Of a DNA stretch of 25,798 nucleotides, positions 7,128-15,308 are shown piece after piece. The notes beneath the pieces are model-generated. The model worked only from the letters and a program-made list of their open reading frames with translations, did not search any database and was not told the DNA's origin. Every line of letters starts with the position of its first letter. Position 1 is the stretch's first letter. The DNA is taken from NCBI GenBank assembly GCA_016180765.1, contig JACPAP010000130.1, positions 1 through 25,798 on the forward strand, written 5' to 3'. The position numbers were made by a program, and so were the translations under genes. Origin of the DNA: Gemmatimonadota bacterium. GTDB taxonomy: Bacteria; Gemmatimonadota; Gemmatimonadetes; Gemmatimonadales; GWC2-71-9.

Positions 7128-8557
7128 ACCGCCTCGGTCACGGCCGGACGCCCGCACCACACGCAGGTCGCAGGGGCCGGCGACGAACGGAATTCTTCAT
7201 CCGGGAGCACGCGGATCGTGGCTTTGGTCTCCTCCTTGACGGCCGTCTCGCACGCCGCGTCGCCGCAATACCCGGCGTAGACCAATCCGGCGGAGCCGTT
7301 CATGAGGTCGATCAGCTCCCGCTTGCCTCGCACCTGGCGGACCGAGTTCGCTTCCCGCCGCTCGCGCGCCGCCTCCAGCAGCGCCGCCTGGATCTGGTCC
7401 ATCGCCTCCCGAACGGCGGCCGGGAGCCCGGTAAGCGGGACGGTACTCTTGCCGCCCGCCCGGCGCGCCAGCACGGCCTGCCCCTGCGCCACGTCCCGCG
7501 GGCCGATCTCCAGCCGCACCGGGACGCCGCGCGCCTCCCAGTGGTAGTACTTGGCCCCGGGCTTGACCGCGTCCCGATCATCCACCTGCGCGCTGATGCC
7601 GGCGTCCGCCAGCGCCTGGAGGGCGCGCTGGGCCGCCTCGAGCACACCCTGCCGATCGGTGTCGCTCTTCCAGATCGGCACAATCACCACGTGGAGCGGC
7701 GCGAGCCGCGGCGGGCACACCAGACCGCGGTCATCGCTGTGGGTCATGACCAGGCCGCCGATCAGCCGCGTGGACACACCCCAGGACGTGCTCCACACGT
7801 ACTCCATGTCACCCGCCATGGTCTGGTAGCGCACCTCGAAAGCCCGGGCGAAGTTCTGCCCCAGGTGATGCGACGTGCCCGCCTGGAGCGCGCGGTTGTC
7901 CTGCATCAGCGCTTCGATCGCGTAGGTCCGCACCGCGCCGGCGAACTTCTCAGAGTCGGTCTTGATGCCGGTGATCACCGGCATCGCCATCCATTCCTCG
8001 GCGAACCGGCGGTAAATCCCCAGGATGAGCCGCGCCTCCGTCTCAGCCTCCTCGGCCGTGGCATGGGCCGTGTGCCCTTCCTGCCAGAGGAACTCGGTGG
8101 TCCGGAGAAACAGGCGGGTTCGCATCTCCCAGCGGACAATGTTGACCCACTGGTTCAAGAGGACCGGCAGGTCCCGGTAGCTCTGGATCCACTTGGCGAA
8201 CATCGCGTAGATGATGGTCTCGGACGTGGGCCGGACCACCAGCGGCTCTTCCAGCTCCTTGCCGCCCCCGTGCGTCACCACCGCGGTCTGTGGCGCGAAC
8301 CCCGCGACGTGCGCCGCTTCCTTGGCCAGGAAACTCTGGGGAATGAACAGCGGGAAGTAGGCGTTCTCGTGCCCCGCCGCTTTGAACATGTCGTCCAGCG
8401 CGCGCTGCATCAGCTCCCAGATGCGGTACCCGCGGGGGCGAATCACCATGCAGCCCCGGACCGGCGAGTAGTCCGCCAGCTCAGCGCGCATCACCACCTC
8501 GTTGTACCAGGCGCTGAAGTCAGCCGCGCGGGTGGTAAGGGCCTGCTCGCTGCTCAC
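7109..8557 (-). CDS. proS: prolyl-tRNA synthetase, short eukaryote/archaeal-type
   Basis: The 482-residue product charges tRNA-Pro. It has the class II synthetase motifs, the core GTSHHLGQNFARAFEVRYQ, the WSTSWGVSTRLIGGLVMTHSDD segment, an anticodon-binding domain starting LAPLHVVIVPIW, and the extra C-terminal zinc-type domain (CGDAAC ... CVWCG). It has no insertion editing domain, so it is the short ProS form found in archaea, eukaryotes and some bacteria rather than the E. coli form. The GTG start overlaps the hisS stop (GTGA). A longer open frame runs upstream into hisS but has no family similarity, so I excluded it. Confidence 0.95.
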   Translation of the reverse strand: MSSEQALTTRAADFSAWYNEVVMRAELADYSPVRGCMVIRPRGYRIWELMQRALDDMFKAAGHENAYFPLFIPQSFLAKEAAHVAGFAPQTAVVTHGGGKELEEPLVVRPTSETIIYAMFAKWIQSYRDLPVLLNQWVNIVRWEMRTRLFLRTTEFLWQEGHTAHATAEEAETEARLILGIYRRFAEEWMAMPVITGIKTDSEKFAGAVRTYAIEALMQDNRALQAGTSHHLGQNFARAFEVRYQTMAGDMEYVWSTSWGVSTRLIGGLVMTHSDDRGLVCPPRLAPLHVVIVPIWKSDTDRQGVLEAAQRALQALADAGISAQVDDRDAVKPGAKYYHWEARGVPVRLEIGPRDVAQGQAVLARRAGGKSTVPLTGLPAAVREAMDQIQAALLEAARERREANSVRQVRGKRELIDLMNGSAGLVYAGYCGDAACETAVKEETKATIRVLPDEEFRSSPAPATCVWCGRPAVTEAVWAKAY

Positions 8558-9852
8558 CGCCCCCCCAGCACCGCGTCGCCCGCCAGCTCGGCGGCGCTCA
8601 CGGCGCGCTCTTCGCCCCGCCGGAGATCCCGCACCACCGCTCCTCCGCGCTGGCGCTCCTCGGGTCCGATGATGACGGCGAAGCGCGCCCCCCGCGCGCT
8701 CGCCAGCTTCAGTTGCTTGGCGATGGACTGTTCCTTGAGCGAGAACTCCACCCGTCCACCGCGATCGCGCAGGGCGTGCGCCAGCTGCAACACGGCGGGC
8801 GTGTCCTCCGCGGTAACCGCCACCAGGAACGCGTCCAGGGAGCCCGCCGCCCCGGGAGCCACGGCCCGGGCCTTGAGCAGCTCGCCCAACACCACGTCCC
8901 CCATGCCGAACCCCACCGCCGGCAGGTCCGCGCCGCCCAACGCCGCCAGCAGCCCGTCGTAGCGCCCGCCGCCGCAGATGGCACGGAGGTTCCGCTGCGC
9001 GTCGAACAGCTCGAACACGATGCCGCTGTAGTACGCCAGCCCCCGGACGATGCAGAGGTCCACATCCACGAAAGCCGACAGCCCCATGGCCTCGAGCGCG
9101 CCGACGCACTCCACCAGCGGCTCCACCACGGCGGGGCCGCCGGGGACCTTCCGCGCCGCGTCCTGCACCGCGGGGAGTCCCTTCACGTCACCCACTGCCA
9201 GCGCGCGCTGGGCCACGCCCGCCGGGAGCTTGCCGTCTTCGGTCAGCCAGGTCAATAACCGGTCGCGCGGCTCGCGCTCGATCTTGTCGATCGCGGCAAA
9301 CGCCGCCCCCAACGACGGCTCAGCCACCCCGGCGCCCAGGAGCAGCGCCCGCAACACCTGCCGGTCCGACACCCGTGCGCGAACGTCCTGGGGTCCGAGT
9401 CCCAGCAGCCGGGCCACGTCGATCGCCGCGGCGATCACTTCGGCGTCCGCCAGGGGTCCCGGCTCGCCGATCACGTCCAGGTTCAACTGGAAATGCTCCC
9501 GGAGCCGGCCCCGCTGCTGGCGCTCGTAGCGGAACAGCTGCGGGAGGGAAAACCAGCGGATGGGCTTCTTCAGCGCGCGGGCCCGAGCCGCCACCATGCG
9601 CGCCAGCGTCGGCGTCATTTCGGGCCGCAGCGCCACCTCCCGGTCCCCGCGGTCCCGGAAGTGATACAGTTGGCCCACGATTTCCGGGCCGCTCTTCTGG
9701 GTGTACAGCTCCAGCGGTTCCAGCGGCGGCCCGTCGTACTCCTCGAACCCGTAGCGACTCGCGACGGTGCGCCAAACAGCAAAAATGTGGTTACGGAGCG
9801 CGGTGTCGTCGGGGTAAAAGTCGCGGAACCCCGGCAACGCTCTGGCTGGCAT
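8554..9852 (-). CDS. hisS: histidyl-tRNA synthetase
   Basis: The 432-residue product charges tRNA-His. It has a class II catalytic core with LRPEMTPTLARM (motif 1 region), motif 2 in FRYERQQRGRLREHFQLNLDVIG, the histidine-binding RGLAYYSGIVFELFD segment, CGGGRYDGL, and motif 3 in VGFGMGDVVLGELL, followed by the C-terminal anticodon-binding domain. In the histidine-binding motif, RGLAYY replaces the commoner RGLDYY. The ATG at 9852 lies 8 nt after the folC stop. The gene overlaps proS by 4 nt, so the two synthetases are probably co-translated. Confidence 0.95.
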   Translation of the reverse strand: MPARALPGFRDFYPDDTALRNHIFAVWRTVASRYGFEEYDGPPLEPLELYTQKSGPEIVGQLYHFRDRGDREVALRPEMTPTLARMVAARARALKKPIRWFSLPQLFRYERQQRGRLREHFQLNLDVIGEPGPLADAEVIAAAIDVARLLGLGPQDVRARVSDRQVLRALLLGAGVAEPSLGAAFAAIDKIEREPRDRLLTWLTEDGKLPAGVAQRALAVGDVKGLPAVQDAARKVPGGPAVVEPLVECVGALEAMGLSAFVDVDLCIVRGLAYYSGIVFELFDAQRNLRAICGGGRYDGLLAALGGADLPAVGFGMGDVVLGELLKARAVAPGAAGSLDAFLVAVTAEDTPAVLQLAHALRDRGGRVEFSLKEQSIAKQLKLASARGARFAVIIGPEERQRGGAVVRDLRRGEERAVSAAELAGDAVLGGR

Positions 9853-9860
9853 GCACCAAA

Positions 9861-11180
9861 TTAGCCGAGCGGCGCAAACCCCGGCAAGCGGGCCAGCGCG
9901 TCGCCCACGGTGTGAAACGAGCCGGTTACCAGAACGGTCGCGGCGCCTTGCTGAACCTCCTGAAGCGCACGATCGAAGTCGGGCTCAATGACAGGCGCTC
10001 GAGTGATCGGGCGGGTGGAGGCGGGTGGGAGCCGCGCAGCGAGGCTCCCAGGGGCGGGGATGGGTGGACTGTCAAGGAGCCGCAGCGAGCGGCTCCCACC
10101 CGCGGACCACCGCCCGATCACCCGACCGACCTCGTCGAGGTTCCATCGCCGCTCCGGCGGCGCCGTGGGCGGGGTCGTGAGCCAGATCCGGTCCACTACC
10201 TCAGCCAACCCGGCCAACATGTCCTGCCACGCCTTGTCCCCGAGAATGCCTACCAGGGCGTGCACCGGCCGCCACAGTTCGGTCTCCCGAAGCGCCCCGA
10301 CGAGTACCCCGATGCCGGCCGGGTTGTGCGCCACGTCGAAAATCCATCGCCCCCGCCGGTCAAACCGACCGGCCAGGCGGGCCTCGGAGAACCCCGCAGC
10401 CAGGGCCGCCGCGCCTGGCCGCCAAGGGTCAGGAAGGACATCCAGGAGCGCCGCGGCGATGGCCGCGTTGCGCCGCTGGTGCGACCCGCGCAGGCCCAGG
10501 GGGCCCGCGTACTCGGCGCCCGGCGGTACCGCCACGATGGGCCGGGCTCCGCGTTCACCGGCGACGTCGGCCAGGACGGTCGCGATTGCCGGGTCCGTCT
10601 CCCCGATCACGAACGGCGTGCCAGGTTTGGCGATCCCCGCCTTCTCCCGGGCAATGCCCGGCAGCGTGTCGCCGAGGTATTCGGTGTGCTCGCGGGCAAT
10701 GGTGGTGACCGCGCTGGCCACCGGCTCCACCACGTTGGTGCTGTCCAGCCGCCCCCCCAGCCCCACTTCCACCACCGCGACCTCCACCCGGCGGGCCGCG
10801 AAGTCCGCCAGCGCAATCGCCGTCAGCGCCTCGAAGAAGCTCGCCCCGGATCGCTCGATCAGGGGGCGGAGGCGCTCGGTCCAGGCGGCGAACGCCTCCC
10901 GGCTGATGGGCCGCCCGTCTACCACCATCCGCTCCCGAACGTCCACCAGGTGAGGCGAGGTATACAACCCCACCGACCCCCCCGCCTCGCGGAGGGCGGC
11001 ATAGGTCATGGCCGACACCGATCCTTTGCCGTTGGTCCCGCCGATGTGCACGATGGCGTACTCGCGCTCGGGGTTCCCCAGCTCGGCCAGAAGGGTCCGG
11101 GTGGGTTCCAGTGACCACGGCTTGCCTGCGAAGGTTCGTGGGGAGAGGAAGCGGCACGCCTCCTCGAAGGCGAGCGTCAG
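9861..11180 (-). CDS. folC: folylpolyglutamate / dihydrofolate synthase
   Basis: FolC joins glutamate to dihydropteroate or folate. This Mur-ligase-type enzyme has a P-loop GTNGKGS at residues 48-54, LYTSPHLVDVRERM, VVEVGLGGRLDSTN, TTIAREHTEYLG, REKAGIAKPG, and the C-terminal IFDVAHNPAGI. It ends with TVLVTGSFHTVGDALARL, as the family does. The start is inferred to be CTG (11178-11180): it overlaps the accD TGA and has GGAGG 7 nt upstream, and no ATG, GTG or TTG occurs in frame between there and the P-loop. The product is 439 residues. Residues 354-393 are encoded by an inverted repeat inserted in frame between RRWNLDEVGR and APVIEPDFDRAL, where relatives have no such segment (from family knowledge). 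Confidence 0.93.
   Translation of the reverse strand: MTLAFEEACRFLSPRTFAGKPWSLEPTRTLLAELGNPEREYAIVHIGGTNGKGSVSAMTYAALREAGGSVGLYTSPHLVDVRERMVVDGRPISREAFAAWTERLRPLIERSGASFFEALTAIALADFAARRVEVAVVEVGLGGRLDSTNVVEPVASAVTTIAREHTEYLGDTLPGIAREKAGIAKPGTPFVIGETDPAIATVLADVAGERGARPIVAVPPGAEYAGPLGLRGSHQRRNAAIAAALLDVLPDPWRPGAAALAAGFSEARLAGRFDRRGRWIFDVAHNPAGIGVLVGALRETELWRPVHALVGILGDKAWQDMLAGLAEVVDRIWLTTPPTAPPERRWNLDEVGRVIGRWSAGGSRSLRLLDSPPIPAPGSLAARLPPASTRPITRAPVIEPDFDRALQEVQQGAATVLVTGSFHTVGDALARLPGFAPLG
10003..10121. repeat. palindromic (BIME/MITE-like) element translated within folC
   Basis: Outer arms 10003-10034 and 10090-10121 are inverted repeats matching at 27 of 32 positions. Inside are two smaller hairpins: 10026-10050, with perfect 8-bp arms (TGGGAGCC/GGCTCCCA), and 10076-10096, with perfect 7-bp arms (GGAGCCG/CGGCTCC). 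The two hairpins share the GGAGCCG-type core, as REP pairs do in BIMEs. The element stays in the folC frame with no stop and encodes a basic, Pro/Ser-rich stretch of about 40 residues. Confidence 0.85.
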
Positions 11181-12034
11181 TCCGCGACCTCCGCCGAAGG
11201 CAGGCGCAGAATCATCCGCAACAGCGTGGCGGTGGCGTCCGCCAGGTGCGAGCGCGGCACCACGGCGTCCACCATCCCGTGCTCCAGCAGGAACTCCGCC
11301 GTCTGAAACCCCTCCGGCAGATCCTGCCCGATGGTCTGCTTGATCACCCGCGGGCCCGCGAACCCCACCACGGCGCCGGGCTCGGCCAGGATCACGTCCC
11401 CCTGGAGCGCGTACGACGCGGAGACCCCGCCGGTGGTCGGGTTGGTCAGGATGGAGATGAAGGGCAAACCGGCATCGCGCAACGCGGCCAGGACCACGGA
11501 CGTCTTGGCCATTTGCATGAGGCTCAAGACCCCTTCCTGCATCCGCGCTCCGCCCGAGGCGGACACGATAACCAGCGGCGCCTTGTGTTGAAGCGAGCGC
11601 TCCGCCAGACGCGCGATCTTCTCCCCCACCACCGATGCCATGGACCCGCCCATGAAGGCGAACTCCATGGCCGCCAGGTGAAGCGGCACGCCGGTCAGGG
11701 TTCCGTGTCCGGTCAGCACGGCCTCCTGCGGTCCCACTTCGCGATAGGCCCGCGCCACCCGCTCCGCGTACCCCTCGAACCCGAGCGGATCCACCGAGCG
11801 CAGGTTGCCGAATACCTCCACGAAGCTTCCCGGATCCGTCAGGATGTCCGCGTAGCGCCGCGCCGAGATGCGCCGGTGAAACCCACACTGGGGGCAGACC
11901 TGGAGCGCGCGCTCGAACTTTTCGCGCAGATCGACGTGAGCGCACTCCTCGCACTTGTCCCAGGCGTCCGGGGGAATCTCCAGACGCTCGCGCGAAGACG
12001 TCCGCGGCTTGCGCTCCTTACGGAACCAGGCCAT
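11177..12034 (-). CDS. accD: acetyl-CoA carboxylase carboxyltransferase subunit beta
   Basis: AccD, with AccA, transfers the carboxyl group from biotin to acetyl-CoA, making malonyl-CoA for fatty-acid synthesis. The 285-residue product has the N-terminal zinc finger with Cys 28, 31, 47 and 50 (CEEC ... CPQC). The carboxyltransferase core includes AMEFAFMGGSMASVVGEK, VIVSASGGARMQEGVLSLMQMAKT, LTNPTTGGVSAS and GFAGPRVIKQTIG. The ATG at 12034 (MAWFRKERKP) is the usual family start; an upstream extension to 12208 runs into the intergenic repeat and is rejected. accA is not in the window. The stop overlaps the folC CTG start; accD-folC is a common pair in bacteria. Confidence 0.95.
   Translation of the reverse strand: MAWFRKERKPRTSSRERLEIPPDAWDKCEECAHVDLREKFERALQVCPQCGFHRRISARRYADILTDPGSFVEVFGNLRSVDPLGFEGYAERVARAYREVGPQEAVLTGHGTLTGVPLHLAAMEFAFMGGSMASVVGEKIARLAERSLQHKAPLVIVSASGGARMQEGVLSLMQMAKTSVVLAALRDAGLPFISILTNPTTGGVSASYALQGDVILAEPGAVVGFAGPRVIKQTIGQDLPEGFQTAEFLLEHGMVDAVVPRSHLADATATLLRMILRLPSAEVAD
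11188..11192 (-). promoter_or_regulatory. Shine-Dalgarno GGAGG deciding the folC CTG start
   Basis: GGAGG sits 7 nt upstream of the CTG at 11178-11180 and within the last codons of accD. The ideal spacing is the main reason for choosing CTG as the folC start. Confidence 0.6.
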
Positions 12035-12139
12035 GAGGTCTCGCCGGAATCTCGCGCTCGCCCCGGGAGGGCGCCAGGGCCGTTCCACCACCGTGCCTCT
12101 CCGCTGGCATCCGAGTAGGCCTGGCGTTCCCAACATTCG

Positions 12140-12203
12140 CCGCAGAGAACACAGCGCAGAGAGAAAACGTTGGCCTCTCCGTTCCTCTCGGCGATCTCTG
12201 CGG
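12140..12203. repeat. GCAGAG-type intergenic palindrome between rodA and accD
   Basis: The left arm begins CCGCAGAGAACACAGCGCAG and the right arm ends GCGATCTCTGCGG. The outer 9 bp (CCGCAGAGA/TCTCTGCGG) are perfect and the inner part is imperfect. The left end closely matches the palindrome at 23702-23787, so this is a dispersed repeat. Its hairpin could also end rodA transcription. The rest of the 189-nt gap holds no gene, and I see no convincing promoter for accD in it. Confidence 0.7.
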
Positions 12204-12223
12204 TGCATCTCGAGGGGCTAAGG

Positions 12224-13462
12224 CTAGGTTCCGGTATAGGGCGACCTAGCTTCCCGGGCCACGCGGAGGCTCATCGCCACGGCCACGAAGGAGACCAGCA
12301 GAAAGGAACCGCCATAGGAGAAAAAGGGGAGCGGAATCCCGGTGATGGGCATCAGGCCGATGGTCATGCCGACATTCTCCACCACGTGCGTGAACAGAAG
12401 CCCCGCGATCCCGAAGACCAGCACCGACGAGAAGGGATCCATCGCCTCGCGCGCGATCCGCATCAAGAGCAGGAGCAAGGCGGCGAACAAGGCCAGCGTG
12501 ACCACCACGCCCAGGAACCCCAGCTCCTCGGCGAGCACCGAGAAAATGAAATCGGTGTGTTGGGCCGGCAGAAACGCGAGCGCCTTCTGGGTGCCTTCGA
12601 GGAAACCCTTCCCCAGCAACCCGCCCGACCCGATGGCCACCTTGGATTGGATGATGTTCCACCCGGTGGCGCGGGGATCGATCTCGGGATTGAGGAACGA
12701 GAGCAGCCGGTTCTGTTGGTACGGCGCCAAGCCCCGCCACAACTCCAGCGCGATCGTCCCCATGAGCACATTGCCCAACCAGACTACCAATCCTTCCACC
12801 ACGTAGGGGCGGGCCCACAACAGCACCAGCGTGATCGCCACGATCCAGATGCCCCAGGACCAGGTCGAGAACGCGAGCAGCAGGCTGATCACCGGCGACC
12901 CCAGCAGCACCAGGAGCCGCAACGGCACGCCGACCCAGAACAGCACCGCGAAGAGAATGCCGAGGAAGACGATCGCACTGCCGAGATCCGGCTGGAGTCC
13001 TACCAACAGGAACGGCACCCCCACGATCACGCAGGCCGGGAGCAGCTCGACCAGGGTCTGGGGCGGCCGCCGGCGGCCAGCCAGGTGTCGGGCCAGCATC
13101 AGGATGGTGGCCAGTTTCGCCAGCTCGGCCGGCTGGCCGATGCGGGTTCCCCCGAACGCCAGCCAGGACCGGGTGCCAGCCGCCGTGCCCGCCCCGGTCC
13201 CCACCAGCAGCGTCAGGATCAAGAGCACCACGGCCAGGCCGTAGACGAAGGGTGTCGCCCATTCGAGCAACCGCGGCGACACCCGATACACCACGGCGCC
13301 GGCCGCCGTCGCGAGCACGATCCATCCCAACTGTTTCTGCCAGATGTCGGCGATCTCGGTCGGGACGTCGGTCTGCCCCGCGGAGTACAACGTGGCCAGG
13401 CCCAGAGCCGCGAGCGCGCCGACGGTGAGGAGGGTCCGGCTATCGAGGCCGCGGGGAGCCAT
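12224..13462 (-). CDS. rodA: rod-shape peptidoglycan polymerase RodA (SEDS family)
   Basis: RodA is the peptidoglycan glycosyltransferase of the elongation complex and pairs with PBP2. The 412-residue product has about ten membrane segments and SEDS motifs: RSWLAFGGTRIGQPAELAKLA, LLVGLQPDLGSAIVF, and the GTQKALAFLPAQHTDFIFSVLAEELG loop that carries the catalytic Asp. It ends with NVGMTIGLMPITGIPLPFFSYGGS. The ATG at 13462 overlaps the end of mrdA by 23 nt; the ATG-equivalent 20 codons further up lacks family similarity. It is the last gene of mreBCD-mrdA-rodA. Confidence 0.95.
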   Translation of the reverse strand: MAPRGLDSRTLLTVGALAALGLATLYSAGQTDVPTEIADIWQKQLGWIVLATAAGAVVYRVSPRLLEWATPFVYGLAVVLLILTLLVGTGAGTAAGTRSWLAFGGTRIGQPAELAKLATILMLARHLAGRRRPPQTLVELLPACVIVGVPFLLVGLQPDLGSAIVFLGILFAVLFWVGVPLRLLVLLGSPVISLLLAFSTWSWGIWIVAITLVLLWARPYVVEGLVVWLGNVLMGTIALELWRGLAPYQQNRLLSFLNPEIDPRATGWNIIQSKVAIGSGGLLGKGFLEGTQKALAFLPAQHTDFIFSVLAEELGFLGVVVTLALFAALLLLLMRIAREAMDPFSSVLVFGIAGLLFTHVVENVGMTIGLMPITGIPLPFFSYGGSFLLVSFVAVAMSLRVAREARSPYTGT

Positions 13463-15308
13463 CGCGGATGATGCGCCCGATCGTGTCCGGCAGGATCGGC
13501 ACCGGCTCGGGCGCCGAGTCATCCGGCAGCACGACCTGGTAGTCGGCCGCCGTGAGCGGTGGTAGGGTAGGTCCCAGCAGGTGCCGCGCGATGATGCGAT
13601 TCACCATGGGCGCGATTCTCGATCCGTGCTCCGCGAATTCCACCACCGCCCCCACCACGACTCGGGGACTATCCGCCGGCGCGAACGCGATGAACCACCC
13701 GTGGTCCGCCCCGTGCGCGTTCTGCGCCGTGCCGGTCTTACCGCCAATGCGAAGTTCCGCCACCCGGGCGCCGACCGCCGTGCCGCTCTCGACCACCTCG
13801 ACCAGCGCCTCGCGCAGGCCCGCCAGCTGGACGGGCGAAAGCCCCAGGGAGCGGGTCGGCGGGTCCCCGGCCACGACCAGATGCGGGGCCGGCGCGCGAC
13901 CGTCCGGATTGGCCAGCATGGTGTAAAACGCCACCATGTTCGCGAGCGTCTGCGAGTTCTCACCTTGTCCAATGGCGAGATTCAGGGTGACCGCGTTGGT
14001 CCAGCCCCGAGGCCCGTACCGTTGGTTGTAGTACTCCGTGGAGGCTGGAAACAAGGGGCGGATCTCGTTGGGCAGGTCGATGCCCGAGCGATCGCGAAGG
14101 CCGAGGTGCGACGCGTCAGCCAACAGGTGGTTCAGCTGGAGCTTCAACCCGAGTTGGTAGAAATACACGTCGCACGAGTATTGAATGGCCTCCGCGAGCG
14201 TCAGATCACCATGGCCCTGGAGCTTCCAGCAGCGGAAGTAGCGGTTGTAGTACTGCAGACCGCCGCGGCAGGGAATGGGCATGTGCGACCCCAGGTCCAC
14301 CAGACCCCGATGCATCGCCATGGCGGCGACCACCAGCTTCCACGGCGACGCGGGCGGATAGCGGGCCTGGATCGCTCGATTGAGCAAGGGGAAATCCGCC
14401 GCCTGCGAGAGCCGGCTCCACACCTCCGGATCCACCCCGCCGATGAAGGTGTTGGGATCGTAGGCGGGGGACGAGTAGAGGGCCAGCATTTCGCCGGTGG
14501 CGGGGTCCATCACCATCACCGCGCCCCGCATCCCCTCCGGGAAGCTCTCGGCCACGTATCGCTGCAAGTCGATGTCGATGGTGGTCCGAATGGACTCGCC
14601 CTGCTCCGGCTCCAGCCGCTGCCCCATTTCCGCTTCCCGCACGCTCCGGCCCAGCGCATCCACCTCGAGGAATCGCTCGCCGTCCTTGCCGCGGAGCCGA
14701 TCGTCGTACTCCCGTTCCAGTCCGTCGCGCCCCACCAGCAGGCCCGGCCGCGCGCCGCTGACGGTGCCGGCGCCCAGCTCCTGCTCCGTGATCTCCGCCA
14801 CATAGCCCACCACATGCGCGGCCAGACTCCCGAACGGGTACCGCCGCCGGGGCTCCGCCTGGATCACCAGACCCGGCATGACCACCCGCCGCTCCTCCAG
14901 CGCCGACACCAGGTCGAACGACGCGTCGCGCCGGAGCGGGGCCGGCCGGTAGGGCGTCCGGCGGAAGGCCCGCTCGGCGTCCTCCGCGTCGCGCGCCGAC
15001 AGGCGCAGGAGCGGTGCGATCCGCTTGATGCTCGCCCGAAGAGAATCCACCGACGGCGCCAGCAACCCCACCGAGTATCCCGGCTCGTTCTCCGCCAGTA
15101 CCACGCCATTGCGGTCGGTGATCAGCCCCCGGGGCGCCGGAATCGGAACGGACCGCATGCGGTTCAGTTCCGAGCGCACCCGATACCGGCTGGATGATAG
15201 GACCTGGACCCGGAAGAAGGCGATGAGCAGAACGGTGCCCACCAGCCAGAGCAGCCCCTGGGCCAATCGGGCCCGCCGCGCCAGCTGGTGCGCGTGGAAC
15301 CAGTTCAT
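13440..15308 (-). CDS. mrdA: penicillin-binding protein 2, elongation transpeptidase
   Basis: This 622-residue class B PBP crosslinks peptidoglycan during rod elongation. It has a single N-terminal membrane anchor (about 17-35), a dimerisation domain starting IPAPRGLITDRNGVVLAENEP, and the transpeptidase domain. The active-site motifs are S321-P-W-K324 (SxxK), S378-C-D (SxN position) and K524-T-G (KTGTAQ). Pro directly after the catalytic Ser, and PPAS in place of the common PPGS, are departures from the usual YPPGSTFK. The ATG overlaps the mreD stop (ATGA), and the end overlaps rodA, its functional partner. Confidence 0.95.
   Translation of the reverse strand: MNWFHAHQLARRARLAQGLLWLVGTVLLIAFFRVQVLSSSRYRVRSELNRMRSVPIPAPRGLITDRNGVVLAENEPGYSVGLLAPSVDSLRASIKRIAPLLRLSARDAEDAERAFRRTPYRPAPLRRDASFDLVSALEERRVVMPGLVIQAEPRRRYPFGSLAAHVVGYVAEITEQELGAGTVSGARPGLLVGRDGLEREYDDRLRGKDGERFLEVDALGRSVREAEMGQRLEPEQGESIRTTIDIDLQRYVAESFPEGMRGAVMVMDPATGEMLALYSSPAYDPNTFIGGVDPEVWSRLSQAADFPLLNRAIQARYPPASPWKLVVAAMAMHRGLVDLGSHMPIPCRGGLQYYNRYFRCWKLQGHGDLTLAEAIQYSCDVYFYQLGLKLQLNHLLADASHLGLRDRSGIDLPNEIRPLFPASTEYYNQRYGPRGWTNAVTLNLAIGQGENSQTLANMVAFYTMLANPDGRAPAPHLVVAGDPPTRSLGLSPVQLAGLREALVEVVESGTAVGARVAELRIGGKTGTAQNAHGADHGWFIAFAPADSPRVVVGAVVEFAEHGSRIAPMVNRIIARHLLGPTLPPLTAADYQVVLPDDSAPEPVPILPDTIGRIIRDGSPRPR

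Noticed and set aside
8558..9109. N-terminal extension of ProS into hisS
   Set aside because: It is the shadow of the hisS 3' end; ProS similarity starts after the GTG at 8557.
9375..11114. 579-codon plus-strand frame spanning hisS and folC
   Set aside because: Its product is Arg/Pro/Gly-rich with no family motifs, while both genes on the other strand are intact.
12035..12208. Longer AccD N-terminus or separate small protein
   Set aside because: It lies over the palindromic repeat and has no similarity; MAWFRKERKP is the normal AccD start.
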